Assembly: GCA_964289745.1 (NCBI GenBank)
Contig: CAXYMM010000002.1
Coordinates: 186,001 to 250,000, forward strand
Origin: Ekhidna sp964289745
GTDB taxonomy: Bacteria > Bacteroidota > Bacteroidia > Cytophagales > Cyclobacteriaceae
Reading direction: 5' to 3'
Length of the DNA stretch: 64,000 nt
In this document: positions 8,699 through 18,475 of the stretch, in pieces
How the letters are laid out: every line of letters begins with the position of its first letter
How positions within the stretch are numbered: position 1 is the stretch's first letter
Made by a program: the position numbers and the translations under genes
The notes under the pieces: generated by a model
What the model saw: the letters and a program-made list of their open reading frames with translations, nothing else
Told to the model about the DNA's origin: nothing
Database searches by the model: none

Positions 8699-9733
8699 AT
8701 GCAGAAGAAAAATTTCATTGCTATATTTTTGATTGTTTTTACGGTATTGCTATCCTCCTTTACGTTTTATGCGTATCAGATTATGAGTACTCCGAATGTA
8801 CTGGTAGGGGGCAAAGATCAACAAATAGCCATTCGAAAAGGAACTACATTTAAAGAACTCCAAAATAGCCTAGTAGATGAGCGAATTGTAAACGATATTG
8901 TTTCCTTTAGCTTTCTGGCGAAATTGAAAAATCTCGATACCAGAATTAAGCCCGGGATTTATACGCTAAAAGCAGATATGACCAACACCGAGTTGATCAA
9001 TTTGCTTAGAAGTGGACAGCAAACTCCCGTAGATCTTACCTTTTCAAACGTCCGTCTGCTATCCGAACTTCCAAAAAAACTAGCGAAGAATCTGGCTATT
9101 GATTCTGTAGATATAGCAAGTTTGTTACTTCAAGATTCCACGGCTTTGGCTTATGGTTTCCAACCCGCTACTTTCATCGGGATGTTTATACCCAATACCT
9201 ATCAAGTTTACTGGACGGCTTCAGCCAAAGAAATTTTGGATCGCATTAAAGCTGAGTACGACCATTTCTGGAATCAAGAGCGAATTCAGAAAGCCGATAA
9301 TTTGAATATGACACAAGATCAGGTCTCAACTCTTGCGTCCATTGTGCAAGGGGAGACAAATAAAATGGATGAAGCTCCCACAATAGCAGGAGTTTATATA
9401 AACAGATTACAAAGAGGCATTCCGTTACAAGCAGACCCTACGCTCGTCTATGCTATTGGCGACTTTTCCATTCGACGGATTTTGAATAAAGACAAAAAAT
9501 TTGAGTCTCCCTACAACACCTATAAATACAAGGGATTACCACCAGGCCCTATCAATATGCCTTCCATTGCGGCGCTTGATGCCGTTCTAAACTATAAAGC
9601 GCATAGCTATCTCTATTTCTGTGCAAAGGAAGATTTTTCAGGTTATCATGCTTTTGCCAAAACATTAACTGAGCATAACCGAAATGCTACTAAATTTCAA
9701 CAAGCACTAAATAGAGAAAGGATTCACCGATAA
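8699..9733 (+). CDS. mltG: Endolytic murein transglycosylase
   Basis: MltG cleaves nascent glycan strands at the inner membrane and so limits peptidoglycan strand length. The 344-residue protein has an N-terminal TM anchor (about 5-27), a LysM-like region (IRKGTTFKELQNSLVDE) and the YceG/MltG catalytic domain with the active-site Glu in IVQGET (E219). The late signature PYNTYKYKGLPPGPINMPS, carrying the conserved Asn/Pro-Gly-Pro-Ile loop, is intact. It is followed by the thioesterase gene with a one-base overlap (TAATG), so they share a transcript. I see no defect. Confidence 0.95.
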   Translation: MQKKNFIAIFLIVFTVLLSSFTFYAYQIMSTPNVLVGGKDQQIAIRKGTTFKELQNSLVDERIVNDIVSFSFLAKLKNLDTRIKPGIYTLKADMTNTELINLLRSGQQTPVDLTFSNVRLLSELPKKLAKNLAIDSVDIASLLLQDSTALAYGFQPATFIGMFIPNTYQVYWTASAKEILDRIKAEYDHFWNQERIQKADNLNMTQDQVSTLASIVQGETNKMDEAPTIAGVYINRLQRGIPLQADPTLVYAIGDFSIRRILNKDKKFESPYNTYKYKGLPPGPINMPSIAALDAVLNYKAHSYLYFCAKEDFSGYHAFAKTLTEHNRNATKFQQALNRERIHR

Positions 9734-10140
9734 TGTACCGATTTGAAACGCAATTTCGAGTCCGATATGCAGACACGGATAAAATGGGCTTTGCCTACTA
9801 TGGAACTTACCCAAAGTACTATGAAATAGCACGTGTGGAAGCCTTTAGGGCTTTAAATTATACCTACAAAGAAATGGAAGATCATGGTGTAGGGATGCCT
9901 GTTTTGGAAATGGCTATCAAATATCACAAACCTGCGAAGTATGACGACCTGCTAACAATCAAGGTGGTTGTCCCTGAAATGCCCAGGGCTCGGATAAAAT
10001 TTGAGTACGAAATTATAAATGAAGATAAGAAGTTAATCAATACTGGAGAAACTACCCTTGCTTTTATGCTATTGGAATCCGGTAGACCTGTTAAAATGCC
10101 AGAAAAACTAAAAGCGGCAATTGCCCCCTTTTTCAAATAG
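9733..10140 (+). CDS. YbgC/4HBT-type acyl-CoA thioesterase
   Basis: A 135-residue single hot-dog domain protein. The segment FRVRYADTDKMGFAYYGTYPKYYEIAR contains the catalytic Asp and the YxxYxxxxE pattern of the 4-hydroxybenzoyl-CoA thioesterase/YbgC group, which hydrolyse acyl-CoA thioesters in the cytoplasm. The full length is normal. The ATG overlaps the mltG stop. The substrate is not determined by sequence; a role in lipid or envelope turnover is suggested only by the mltG neighbour. Confidence 0.88.
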   Translation: MYRFETQFRVRYADTDKMGFAYYGTYPKYYEIARVEAFRALNYTYKEMEDHGVGMPVLEMAIKYHKPAKYDDLLTIKVVVPEMPRARIKFEYEIINEDKKLINTGETTLAFMLLESGRPVKMPEKLKAAIAPFFK

Positions 10141-10454
10141 TAGAATAGATTTAACCACTTTCCTTGCTGTCCAGTCAAATGTGGCAGGTTCAAATAGCAA
10201 AGTCTGGATCAACCGCTGGTCTGTCTTTATTCCAGTATATTCTAGCATTGTTAATGAGTACATTAAGCTTATTAAACTGATAATCTAAAAAGCTCATCAA
10301 CGAAAGAAAAAACACTTAGCGAGTCCAATAACACCTAACTTCATAAAATCCGGTTTCATTTCTTTTACGATCTGATTTTAGTCCCTCAGCTTGTTCCCGT
10401 TTCGATAAAGCCTTTCATATTGATATTATACTTTTATTTGTGAAAATATATTTT
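10141..10454. other. Intergenic, with a possible short minus-strand coding remnant
   Basis: A minus-strand frame from ATG at 10248 to a stop at 10108 reads protein-like (LIQTLLFEPATFDWTARKVV) but overlaps the end of the thioesterase gene and is only ~46 codons. It may be the tail of a lost gene. The remainder is AT-rich and probably holds the promoter of the GNAT-like gene. Confidence 0.3.
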
Positions 10455-11624
10455 ATGAAGATTGTTGAGATTCAGAATAGGAAAGTAGCGAAAGCGTTCT
10501 TGCAATTTCCTATCAAACTTTATGAAAATGAACCCAACTGGATTCGTCCTCTTGATAAAGACATTAATGGCGTTTTTGATCCGAAAATAAATAATTATTT
10601 CCGACATGGAAAGTGCGCAAGATGGATTCTGAAGGACGAATCAGGTCAAGTAATTGGGCGAATCGCCGCATTTGTAAATAACAGAACTGCAAAAAAGAAT
10701 AATGATCAACCAACGGGCGGAGTAGGATTTTTTGAATGTATAAATAATCAGGTCGCCGCTAATATGTTATTTGATACAGGCAGAATCTGGCTTGAAGAAA
10801 ACGGAATGCAAGCCATGGATGGGCCTATAAATTTTGGGGATCGGGACAACTGGTGGGGTTTGCTTATCGATGGCTTCGAACGACAACCCAACTACCAGTG
10901 CAATTACAATCCCCCTTACTACCAAGAGCTATTCGAAAACTACGGTTTTCGAATGTATTTCAAACAATTTACATTCGGACGCCTGGTAGCAGAGCCCTTG
11001 AATGAGCGCATTTATCATAAAGCTAAGGTAGCAAACAAAGACCCCGAATATACCTTCCGTCACATCGAAAAAAAGAAGCTGGAGAAGTACGCTGAGGATT
11101 TTAGAATAGTATATAATGATGCATGGGCTAGGCATCCTGGTGTGGCCAAGATGACCTCCCTTCAGGCTAAGGCTATCATCAAAAAAATGAAACCAATCAT
11201 GGATGAAAAAATCATGTGGTTTGGATACCACAAAGACAAGCCAGTAGGGTTCTACATCAACATCCCTGAGCTCAACCAAGTGTTTAAACACGTAAATGGA
11301 AAACTTAACCTTATTGGCAAGCTCAAATTTCTCTACCACAAAATCATGAAGACAAACACCAAGATGATTGGACTGGTATTTGGTATTTCACCCGAACACC
11401 AAGGCAAAGGGGTAGACGGTGCGTTGATCTTAGCTATACGAGCTATGGTACAGGACACTTACGTACGCTATAAATTCCTAGAAATGAACTGGATTGGTGA
11501 TTTTAATCCGAGAATGATTACGGTAGCAAAACAGGTAGGAAGTAAGGTCATCAAAACACATTATACATATCGCTATCTTTTTGATCGATCCAAAAAATTC
11601 GAACGAATGCCCATCAAACACTAA
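10455..11624 (+). CDS. GNAT-fold N-acetyltransferase-like protein (Bacteroidota-type)
   Basis: A ~389-residue cytoplasmic protein with no signal sequence. Two GNAT-like halves are visible: an N-terminal part with GRIAAFVNN and GGVGFFECINN, and a C-terminal part with the acetyl-CoA loop-like segment GISPEHQGKGVDGALI (Q/R-x-x-G-x-G/A type) followed by EMNWIGDFNPRMI. Proteins of this size and layout are common in Bacteroidota and have no firm substrate. ATG 10455 (MKIVEIQNRK) is chosen because residues encoded upstream do not belong to the fold. It appears monocistronic. It may act on a small metabolite or a peptidoglycan or lipid precursor; that is inference only. Confidence 0.7.
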   Translation: MKIVEIQNRKVAKAFLQFPIKLYENEPNWIRPLDKDINGVFDPKINNYFRHGKCARWILKDESGQVIGRIAAFVNNRTAKKNNDQPTGGVGFFECINNQVAANMLFDTGRIWLEENGMQAMDGPINFGDRDNWWGLLIDGFERQPNYQCNYNPPYYQELFENYGFRMYFKQFTFGRLVAEPLNERIYHKAKVANKDPEYTFRHIEKKKLEKYAEDFRIVYNDAWARHPGVAKMTSLQAKAIIKKMKPIMDEKIMWFGYHKDKPVGFYINIPELNQVFKHVNGKLNLIGKLKFLYHKIMKTNTKMIGLVFGISPEHQGKGVDGALILAIRAMVQDTYVRYKFLEMNWIGDFNPRMITVAKQVGSKVIKTHYTYRYLFDRSKKFERMPIKH

Positions 11625-12069
11625 CTGTTCTTCTTTTAAGTTCTCTTAGTAGATGTGTAGCAAGGTCACTGATGAGAATTTTCATAGTATTTATTTTCTT
11701 ATTTTTAAATAATACATATTTCAGGAACAACTTAAACTGATAGAAGAACTGAATAAGAACTTTGAGGAAATGAATCTCAAAAGAATGGACACAAAGGATT
11801 TTGATGAATGGTCAGAATTTTTTTCCTTAATGACTGAACTTCTGATCTCTAATCTGAAAAACGTCTTCTAAACTACATGCTGAAATATTTTTGAGGTCAT
11901 CGTATCCAGTATATGTTTATGAACCAGTCCTCCAAAGAAGAGATACCAATATTCGACCAGTGACCTCTAATTTTTTTCGTTTCTGGATATAAGATAGGCA
12001 ATCGTTTTATCTGGTATTTCGTAGATTCTCTCTTTCATAGTTCTCCCGATTCACTGAATTTTCGCATTC
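11625..12069. other. Intergenic region between convergent genes with a coding remnant
   Basis: A plus-strand frame at 11716-11871 is open and helix-like (LIEELNKNFEEMNLKRMDTK) but has no ATG at its beginning; only internal ATGs remain. It looks like the end of a decayed gene. No terminator with a clear stem was found between the GNAT-like gene and acs. Confidence 0.3.
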
Positions 12070-13968
12070 TTAAAGGTCGGCTCCTTTAATTATTTCTTCT
12101 ACAATCTCAGGGTTCAGCAAAGTAGATGTATCCCCAAGATTTGAAGTATCCTTGCTGGCTACCTTTCTCAGAATCCTTCTCATTATCTTTCCAGATCTTG
12201 TTTTAGGAAGTCCGGACACGATTTGAACCTCATCGGGCTTGGCAATGGGGCCAATGATTTTTCGAACAGTATCTTTAATTTCATCTTTAAGGCTATCTTG
12301 AGTTCGACCTTCCATATCGCAAATAACATACGCATAGATGCCTTGTCCTTTCACATCATGTGGATAGCCAACTACCGCCGATTCGACTACTTTTGGATGT
12401 TCGTTAATAGCATTTTCCACTTCGGCAGTACTCATCCGGTGTCCTGATACATTGATTACGTCATCTACTCTACCGAGGATTCGAATAAACCCGTCATGAT
12501 CTCTTTTGGCACCATCTCCAGTAAAGTACATGCCCTTGTAGGTAGAGAAGTAGGTTTGCTTGCATCGCTTGTGATCTCCATACGTTGTTCGTAGTATGGA
12601 TGGCCACGGGAATTTTACACATAGATTTCCTTCTACATTATTCCCTTTTAGTTCATTTCCTTCTGAGTCCACAATCACGGGTTGTATACCAGGTAGTGGA
12701 AGTGAGGCATGCGCTGGTTTGTTGGGTGTGATTCCTGCTAATGCTGAGATCATAATACCTCCCGTTTCCGTTTGCCACCAAGTATCTACCAATGGGCAGT
12801 TTCCTTTTCCTATATGGTCATGATACCAATGCCATGCCTCTTCATTGATAGGCTCGCCTACCGATCCGATCACTTTTAGTGAATCCAATGAATAGGGTTC
12901 TAATGGTTCTAGGCCATATGCCTGAAGAGACCGAATAGCCGTTGGTGCGGTATAAAACTGGTTTACTTTGAATTTATCAACAATTTGCCAAAAGCGCCCT
13001 GCATCAGGGTAGGTTGGAATCCCCTCGAACATTAAAGTAGTGGCACCTGCTAATAAGGGACCATATACGATGTATGAATGACCAGTAATCCAGCCTACAT
13101 CCGCAGTACACCAGTACACATCGCCCTGCGAGTACTGGAAAACATTTAGAAAAGAGTAGTAGGTGTAAATCATATAGCCACCACAGGTGTGTACAACCCC
13201 TTTTGGTTTACCTGTAGAGCCTGATGTGTAGAGAATAAATAGCATATCCTCTGAATCCATTTCTACTGCTTTGAACTCTTTGGGTTTACCCTCTATCGCA
13301 TCATGCCACCAGATGTCTCTTCCAGTTTTCATTGTAACTTTCGCTTTGGTGCGTTGGTATACGATTACTTTTTCGACAGTAGTGGCTTTCTCCAAAGCTT
13401 CGTCTACCACGGCTTTCACTGGGATGTTTTTAGTGCCTCTGAAGTTTCCGTCTGATGTAAGAACCATTTTTGCTTCGCAATCATTGATCCGGTCGGTAAG
13501 CGAGGAAGAGGAAAACCCCGCAAATACAACAGAATGCACAGCGCCTACTCTGGCACAAGCTAGCATGGCTACCGCAGCTTCAGGTATCATGGGCATATAA
13601 ATAATTATGCGGTCTCCTTTCTTAATTCCGTTTTCAACTAGGGCGTTGGAAAACTGGCAGGTCATTTCGTAAAGCTCTCGGAACGTAATGTTTTTATGCA
13701 ATTCATTGGGGTCGTTGGGCTCCCAAATAATGGCGGTATCATCTCCCTTTGTGAAAAGGTGTCGATCCAGAATATTTTCTGTAATATTCAGCTTTCCATT
13801 TAAAAACCATTTTATGTCAGGTTCTTGAAAGTCCCATTCCAAACTTTTTGTCCACTTTTTTCTCCAGTGAAAAGACTCGGCTATTCTACACCAAAATTCT
13901 TCGGGTTGCTGTACACTTCGTTGGTATTCGTGAATGTAGCCAGAGAGGGTTTGTATTTTATGACTCAT
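12070..13968 (-). CDS. acs: Acetyl-CoA synthetase (AMP-forming)
   Basis: Activates acetate to acetyl-CoA through acetyl-AMP in the cytoplasm. The 632-residue length is normal. The adenylation core is intact: P-loop-like YTSGSTGKPKGVV, the WWQTETGG motif characteristic of acetyl-CoA synthetases, YFTGDGAKRD and the acetylation-site segment LPKTRSGKIMRR with the catalytic Lys. The gene lies downstream of, and in the same direction as, the acetate symporter, its DUF4212 partner and a porin, separated by ~500 bases that hold a kinase relic. Together they form an acetate uptake and activation unit. Confidence 0.97.
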   Translation of the reverse strand: MSHKIQTLSGYIHEYQRSVQQPEEFWCRIAESFHWRKKWTKSLEWDFQEPDIKWFLNGKLNITENILDRHLFTKGDDTAIIWEPNDPNELHKNITFRELYEMTCQFSNALVENGIKKGDRIIIYMPMIPEAAVAMLACARVGAVHSVVFAGFSSSSLTDRINDCEAKMVLTSDGNFRGTKNIPVKAVVDEALEKATTVEKVIVYQRTKAKVTMKTGRDIWWHDAIEGKPKEFKAVEMDSEDMLFILYTSGSTGKPKGVVHTCGGYMIYTYYSFLNVFQYSQGDVYWCTADVGWITGHSYIVYGPLLAGATTLMFEGIPTYPDAGRFWQIVDKFKVNQFYTAPTAIRSLQAYGLEPLEPYSLDSLKVIGSVGEPINEEAWHWYHDHIGKGNCPLVDTWWQTETGGIMISALAGITPNKPAHASLPLPGIQPVIVDSEGNELKGNNVEGNLCVKFPWPSILRTTYGDHKRCKQTYFSTYKGMYFTGDGAKRDHDGFIRILGRVDDVINVSGHRMSTAEVENAINEHPKVVESAVVGYPHDVKGQGIYAYVICDMEGRTQDSLKDEIKDTVRKIIGPIAKPDEVQIVSGLPKTRSGKIMRRILRKVASKDTSNLGDTSTLLNPEIVEEIIKGADL

Positions 13969-14088
13969 ATCATTTAGGGATTAATGTTTGACGTTTTTCT
14001 TGCTCTTTAATTTTTCATTGGTTCGAACGTTGAAAATAGCTTCTTCATAAAGAAGTTTGCTCGGGCCTAGTATTTTCTTTTGTCGATT

Positions 14089-14300
14089 TTACACCAATGA
14101 AAATAATTTTGATCTGTTTTTCTCAATATCATTTTTTTCATACTTTATTTTATCTAAAGGTAGATTAAAGATGAATTTGAATCCTACTCCCCATTCACTA
14201 TCCACATCAACATCACCATTGTGAAGTTCTTAAATCTTCTTGAAAATGGAAAGTCTAAGACTAATTCTATTGGTTTTTTCTGGGTCTAAGTGTAAATCGC
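14089..14300 (-). pseudogene. Remnant of a sensor histidine kinase C-terminus
   Basis: On the minus strand one frame reads ISLRLSIFKKI, stop, ELHNGDVDVDSEWGVGF, FIFNLPL. This matches the G2 region and tail of histidine-kinase ATPase domains (GLGLSIvKKIvelHgG...SExGxGtxFxFxLPL), with a TAA in the middle and the GxGL glycines eroded. The upstream part is absent. In many bacteria a kinase next to acs and its symporter controls acetate genes, so this may be a dead local regulator. The remaining parts of 13969-14467 hold nothing else recognisable. Confidence 0.6.
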
Positions 14301-14467
14301 CAGAGGTGGAAACCCATTGATGCCGTCATCAGAAAGGTTAAAAAAAGAAGCATTGAAAAAAAGTAAGAAGAAAACGAATACCCCTGTCAAAAAGAGTCTT
14401 CTTTATCAATCATTTTCTTCAATTTAGTTTTCAATGCTTCCAAAATTTGATCAACCAACTCTAAATT

Positions 14468-16156
14468 TTAGATATCTTGAGCTTCACCAGCCCCACGCGG
14501 GAATCTGATGTTTTCAACGATATCCTGAACTTCTTGAGGAGCTTCAGGAGTCCTTCGTGAAACAACAAAGCTTACTGCTACATTTACAAGCATGGCGATC
14601 GTTCCGAATCCTTCTGGAGAGATGCCAAACCACCAATCTTCTGGAGTACCCCCTCCAAATCCTTGGAGTTTATATTTGATCATATAGAAAAGCATTAATG
14701 TGATACCTACAATCATACCACTCACAGCACCTTGTCTATTCATTCGCTTGTCGAAGATTCCAAGAATAATTGCTGGGAAGAATGAGGCTGCAGCTAACCC
14801 AAATGCAAGTGCTACTGTAGCAGCCACAAAGCCTGGAGGGTTAATTCCAAAGTATCCTGCCACTATTACGGCAACAGCCGCACCGACTCTAGCCCAAAGA
14901 AGCTCACCTTTTTCAGAGATATCTGGTTTAACTTGCTTCTTGATCAAATCATGAGAGATACTGGTAGAAATCACTAAAAGCAGACCTGCTGCGGTAGAGA
15001 GGGCGGCCGCCAAGCCTCCAGAGGCCACCAAGGCGATCACCCAATTTGGTAGGTTTGCAATCTCTGGATTAGCTAGAACCATGATGTCTCTATCAATTGT
15101 CAGCTCATTCGTTTCCTTATTTCCAACATATTGGATGTTTCCATCTGCATTTTTATCCTCATATTTGATGAGCCCTGTTTTTTCCCAATTGCTAAACCAA
15201 TCGGGCATGCTGTCGTAGGGTTTTTCAGAAACGGTCTCTATAAGGTTGGTTCGTGCAAAAGCGCCAATCGCAGGAGCAGTTGTGTAGAGGATGGCAATGA
15301 AAATCAAAGCATATCCTGCCGATAGTCTGGCATCCTTTACTTTTGGAACAGTAAAGAACCTTACAATCACGTGAGGAAGGCCTGCTGTCCCTACCATCAA
15401 TGCAAGCGTAATAGCAAAGACATCAATCATAGATTTTGAGCCATTCGTATATTCTGCAAATCCAAGTTCTACATGAAGCTGATCTAACTTATCCAGTAGA
15501 TACGTGCCGTCATTCAATGTTCCGCCAAAACCAAGCTGAGGGATAAAGTTGCCAGTCATCTGGAAAGAGATAAAGAAGGCAGGAACCATGAAAGCAAAGA
15601 TTAAAACACAATATTGTGCAACCTGCGTATAAGTGATGCCTTTCATACCACCGAGTACTGCATAGAAAAACACGATGGTCATCCCAATGTATACACCTGT
15701 GTTGATGTCTACTTCAAGGAAGCGACTGAATACCACTCCAACACCTCTCATTTGCCCTGCCACGTAGGTAAATGAGACAATAATCGCACAGATTACAGCA
15801 ACTGTTCTAGCCACATCTGAGTAGTATCTATCCCCAATAAAATCGGGTACGGTAAACTTGCCAAACTTCCTGAGATATGGAGCAAGCAATAGAGCCAGAA
15901 GTACATAACCCCCAGTCCATCCCATGAGATACACAGCACCATCATATCCTGCAAAGGAGATGATTCCTGCCATTGAAATAAAAGATGCTGCTGACATCCA
16001 GTCGGCGGCCGTTGCCATACCGTTTGCAAGAGGGGGTACTCCACCACCTGCTACGTAAAATTCCTTTGTAGATCCAGCCCTTGACCAGATCGCAATTCCT
16101 ATATACAAGGCGAAGGTTACGCCTACGAGTATAAAAGTCCAAGTTTGTACATCCAT
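14468..16156 (-). CDS. Sodium:solute symporter, acetate permease type
   Basis: A 562-residue integral inner-membrane protein of the SSS family with about 13 hydrophobic segments. The N-terminal FYVAGGGVPPLANGMATAADWMSAASF is the SSS signature, with the residues lining the Na+ site, and GTAGLPHVIVRFF is the segment typical of ActP/monocarboxylate transporters. An insertion with charged residues lies around 300-360 (EKTGLIKYEDKNADG). The DUF4212 gene immediately upstream is the usual small partner of this subfamily. Proximity to acs makes acetate or another short carboxylate the likely substrate. Confidence 0.9.
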   Translation of the reverse strand: MDVQTWTFILVGVTFALYIGIAIWSRAGSTKEFYVAGGGVPPLANGMATAADWMSAASFISMAGIISFAGYDGAVYLMGWTGGYVLLALLLAPYLRKFGKFTVPDFIGDRYYSDVARTVAVICAIIVSFTYVAGQMRGVGVVFSRFLEVDINTGVYIGMTIVFFYAVLGGMKGITYTQVAQYCVLIFAFMVPAFFISFQMTGNFIPQLGFGGTLNDGTYLLDKLDQLHVELGFAEYTNGSKSMIDVFAITLALMVGTAGLPHVIVRFFTVPKVKDARLSAGYALIFIAILYTTAPAIGAFARTNLIETVSEKPYDSMPDWFSNWEKTGLIKYEDKNADGNIQYVGNKETNELTIDRDIMVLANPEIANLPNWVIALVASGGLAAALSTAAGLLLVISTSISHDLIKKQVKPDISEKGELLWARVGAAVAVIVAGYFGINPPGFVAATVALAFGLAAASFFPAIILGIFDKRMNRQGAVSGMIVGITLMLFYMIKYKLQGFGGGTPEDWWFGISPEGFGTIAMLVNVAVSFVVSRRTPEAPQEVQDIVENIRFPRGAGEAQDI

Positions 16157-16177
16157 GATATATTCTTTATCGGTTAA

Positions 16178-16435
16178 TTACTTTTCGTCTACATCAAATT
16201 CTTTGTCTAGCTTATTCATAAGCCTTACATAGACAAAGATGAGAATTACAAAAAAATAGATAGATCCTTGTTGCGCAAACCAGAATCCTAGTTTAAATCC
16301 GCCTACCCGAATGTTATTGAGCGAATCTGCTAATAGTATGCCGAATCCATAGGATACGACAAACCATACGGAGAGAAGAATGGCCAAATAGGACAAGTTC
16401 TTCTTCCAATATTGTGTCATTTTATTGTCAGCCAT
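16178..16435 (-). CDS. DUF4212 domain protein, small symporter subunit
   Basis: An 85-residue protein with two TM segments (YLAILLSVWFVVSYGFGILL and QGSIYFFVILIFVYVRLMNKLD) and a conserved FKLGFWFAQQGS linker, exactly the DUF4212 pattern. These proteins are encoded just before acetate-type SSS transporters and are thought to form a two-component permease with them. The 21-base gap to the symporter and 16-base gap to the porin support one operon. Confidence 0.92.
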   Translation of the reverse strand: MADNKMTQYWKKNLSYLAILLSVWFVVSYGFGILLADSLNNIRVGGFKLGFWFAQQGSIYFFVILIFVYVRLMNKLDKEFDVDEK

Positions 16436-16451
16436 GAATTAAAAATTTAGG

Positions 16452-17699
16452 TTATAAGAAAATATGAGTTTGAAGTCTAAAGATATTAGTACTCTTAGCA
16501 CTCTCTAGCCCCTTCTTTCCAGTACTATATTCTGCGGTGATTTTAGCATGATGACCATTGACAAAATAATTCATACCAAGAGCCATTTCATTGCTGTTCT
16601 TTGGAGTATAGTCCAAGTTTGCCGAATTATAGGTGATATAGGGCATTAGCTTGTATTGCCTAAGTAATAGGCCAACCTGTGCGTAAATTACAGATCCTGA
16701 GCCTGGTACCAGACCACCACTATCGAATGTTTTGCTACCTCCATAATCGTAATTGTAAAATGCTGCAAGCGCATTGATAGCTAAATTATCATTAAGAGGA
16801 GCGTCGTAAAAGGCATCAATTGCAAAATGACTTACAGATTCCCTTTTAGCCGTCTCTAAATCAGTCCCAACGGCCAATGCATCAGGGTGCAAGTGGAAAC
16901 CAAATCCAAGACTAAAAACTTTTTTTCCTCCTAAATAAGTGCCAACAAGATATGGAAGCTTGTCAGATTCCTTATCGAAGAAATCATACTTAAAATAGCC
17001 TGAGTAAGCCCAAGTCCCTTTATTTGACTTGGTATCAGCGTTATCCACTTGAAAGCTGGGTACAGTGGCATTCAACGTACCAATATTGGTTCTGGCATTG
17101 TTTGCCGCTAAGCGGTAGCCAAAGTTTCCTAATGAACCTTTTACGTAAACGCCCAAGTGCCTAGCAAATTGATCGCTCGTTGTAATATTTGCCCAAGGAA
17201 ATAATCTTACGTCCGAATTTCCTGCTCCTGGATTATCAAGGGTCATCATATTTAAAGTGCTTTGGTTGGTAAGCCTTGATATACCATTCCAGTAATGCAA
17301 TCCAGATCCTACATGCAGCTTTCCTGGAATGACAGCAAATTCAGACCATGCATCGTGCAAAAACAGTAAACTTCTGTTGTTGGATGTCTGCGAATTAGGA
17401 TTTGCTGTGATTTGGTTGGCTCCAAGACTATTTAGACCCCAGTGAGTCAAAATCAAAAACCTAGGAGAGATCTGTGAATAGGCCAAAACCCTGGATCTTC
17501 TTATTGAGAAGTCCATTCCTTTTGTTTCGGAGCTTGTCTGTAACCACATCTGATGCCAAACGATGAATCTGATGTACTTAGACCCACTGTCGTTAAGCTT
17601 CAACATCAGCGGTTTGTAAGAATGATCTACTTCTTCTTTCTGGCAAATCCCTAACATAGGGAGGAGCAGAAGAAACATTAATAGTTTGTTTTTTTTCAT
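16452..17699 (-). CDS. Outer-membrane porin-like beta-barrel protein
   Basis: A 415-residue exported protein: Lys-rich start, hydrophobic core LLMFLLLLPMLGICQ as signal peptide, then amphipathic strands and a terminal aromatic/Leu strand ending RLQTHIFL, as in outer-membrane barrels. The SGSKYIRFIVWHQMWLQ segment near the N-terminus resembles porins found beside SSS/DUF4212 acetate genes in Bacteroidota. It is first in the operon and probably admits the carboxylate to the periplasm. The exact porin family is not fixed. Confidence 0.75.
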   Translation of the reverse strand: MKKNKLLMFLLLLPMLGICQKEEVDHSYKPLMLKLNDSGSKYIRFIVWHQMWLQTSSETKGMDFSIRRSRVLAYSQISPRFLILTHWGLNSLGANQITANPNSQTSNNRSLLFLHDAWSEFAVIPGKLHVGSGLHYWNGISRLTNQSTLNMMTLDNPGAGNSDVRLFPWANITTSDQFARHLGVYVKGSLGNFGYRLAANNARTNIGTLNATVPSFQVDNADTKSNKGTWAYSGYFKYDFFDKESDKLPYLVGTYLGGKKVFSLGFGFHLHPDALAVGTDLETAKRESVSHFAIDAFYDAPLNDNLAINALAAFYNYDYGGSKTFDSGGLVPGSGSVIYAQVGLLLRQYKLMPYITYNSANLDYTPKNSNEMALGMNYFVNGHHAKITAEYSTGKKGLESAKSTNIFRLQTHIFL

Positions 17700-18475
17700 T
17701 TTGTAAAAATTTAGGTCAATATTTAATAAATCAATGGTGAATCTATGTAATTGTGCCTTGAAATAAAAAATTTCTTAATGATAGCAAAATTTCTAATATA
17801 AAAAAGAAATGGTGCGTTTATTTTTTAGCAAATAGAGTTTAGTCTCTAAGGCGTTTTCAATATATTCATATTATTGTATATTTATCGTTGAGTTCCATTA
17901 GTATTATGCCTGAGTCAATTAAGAAATTTGGATTTGTTATATGATCTAAAAAATTTGCTAAGAGAGTGAACTTTACAGGTAGAAGAATTTTTGGGTGCTT
18001 TTATCTGATTTTTTATTCAATTTCAAGATTTTCTCATTTTAGGCATTTTTTTGAACTCATTAATCCAGATATCTGACCAATTTTTTTAACATAAATAGCC
18101 ATCAATTTAGCGAATTGATACTATATGAAGAGCTAGATTTCGCTGTTAAGAGCTAATGCAAAGACGGGTATGCTTTAGAGTAGCATTGTTAATTTCATAG
18201 CAGAATCTTTACCGACTTCTACCTTCAATTGACCCAATCTGAAGGTCATCTTTGCGTCTAAGTTGTTCGAAAGAATTTTATAAAATCCACGAAATTCATT
18301 TTGGCGGCAAAAGAAATCTTTTTTCTTTAATGTCGTTTAAGGGAGATTTTGCTGTGTCGTCAAGATGAATGATGCCATCTTCAAATTTGAAACTGGCTTT
18401 TCCTTCAAACCGGCTGACTGGCTTTTTTGCCTGTTATCGATAGAAGTTTTTCTTAAACTTCTGCTAGTGACATTG
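17700..18475. other. Long intergenic region with decayed coding sequence
   Basis: The promoter of the porin operon should lie at 17700-17900. On the minus strand, 18180-18470 reads as fragments of a protein in two frames (FEGKASFKFEDGIIHLDD, then MTFRLGQLKVEVGKDSAMK), interrupted by stops and a frame change. It looks like the relic of a small exported protein, family unknown. No RNA gene seen. Confidence 0.4.
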
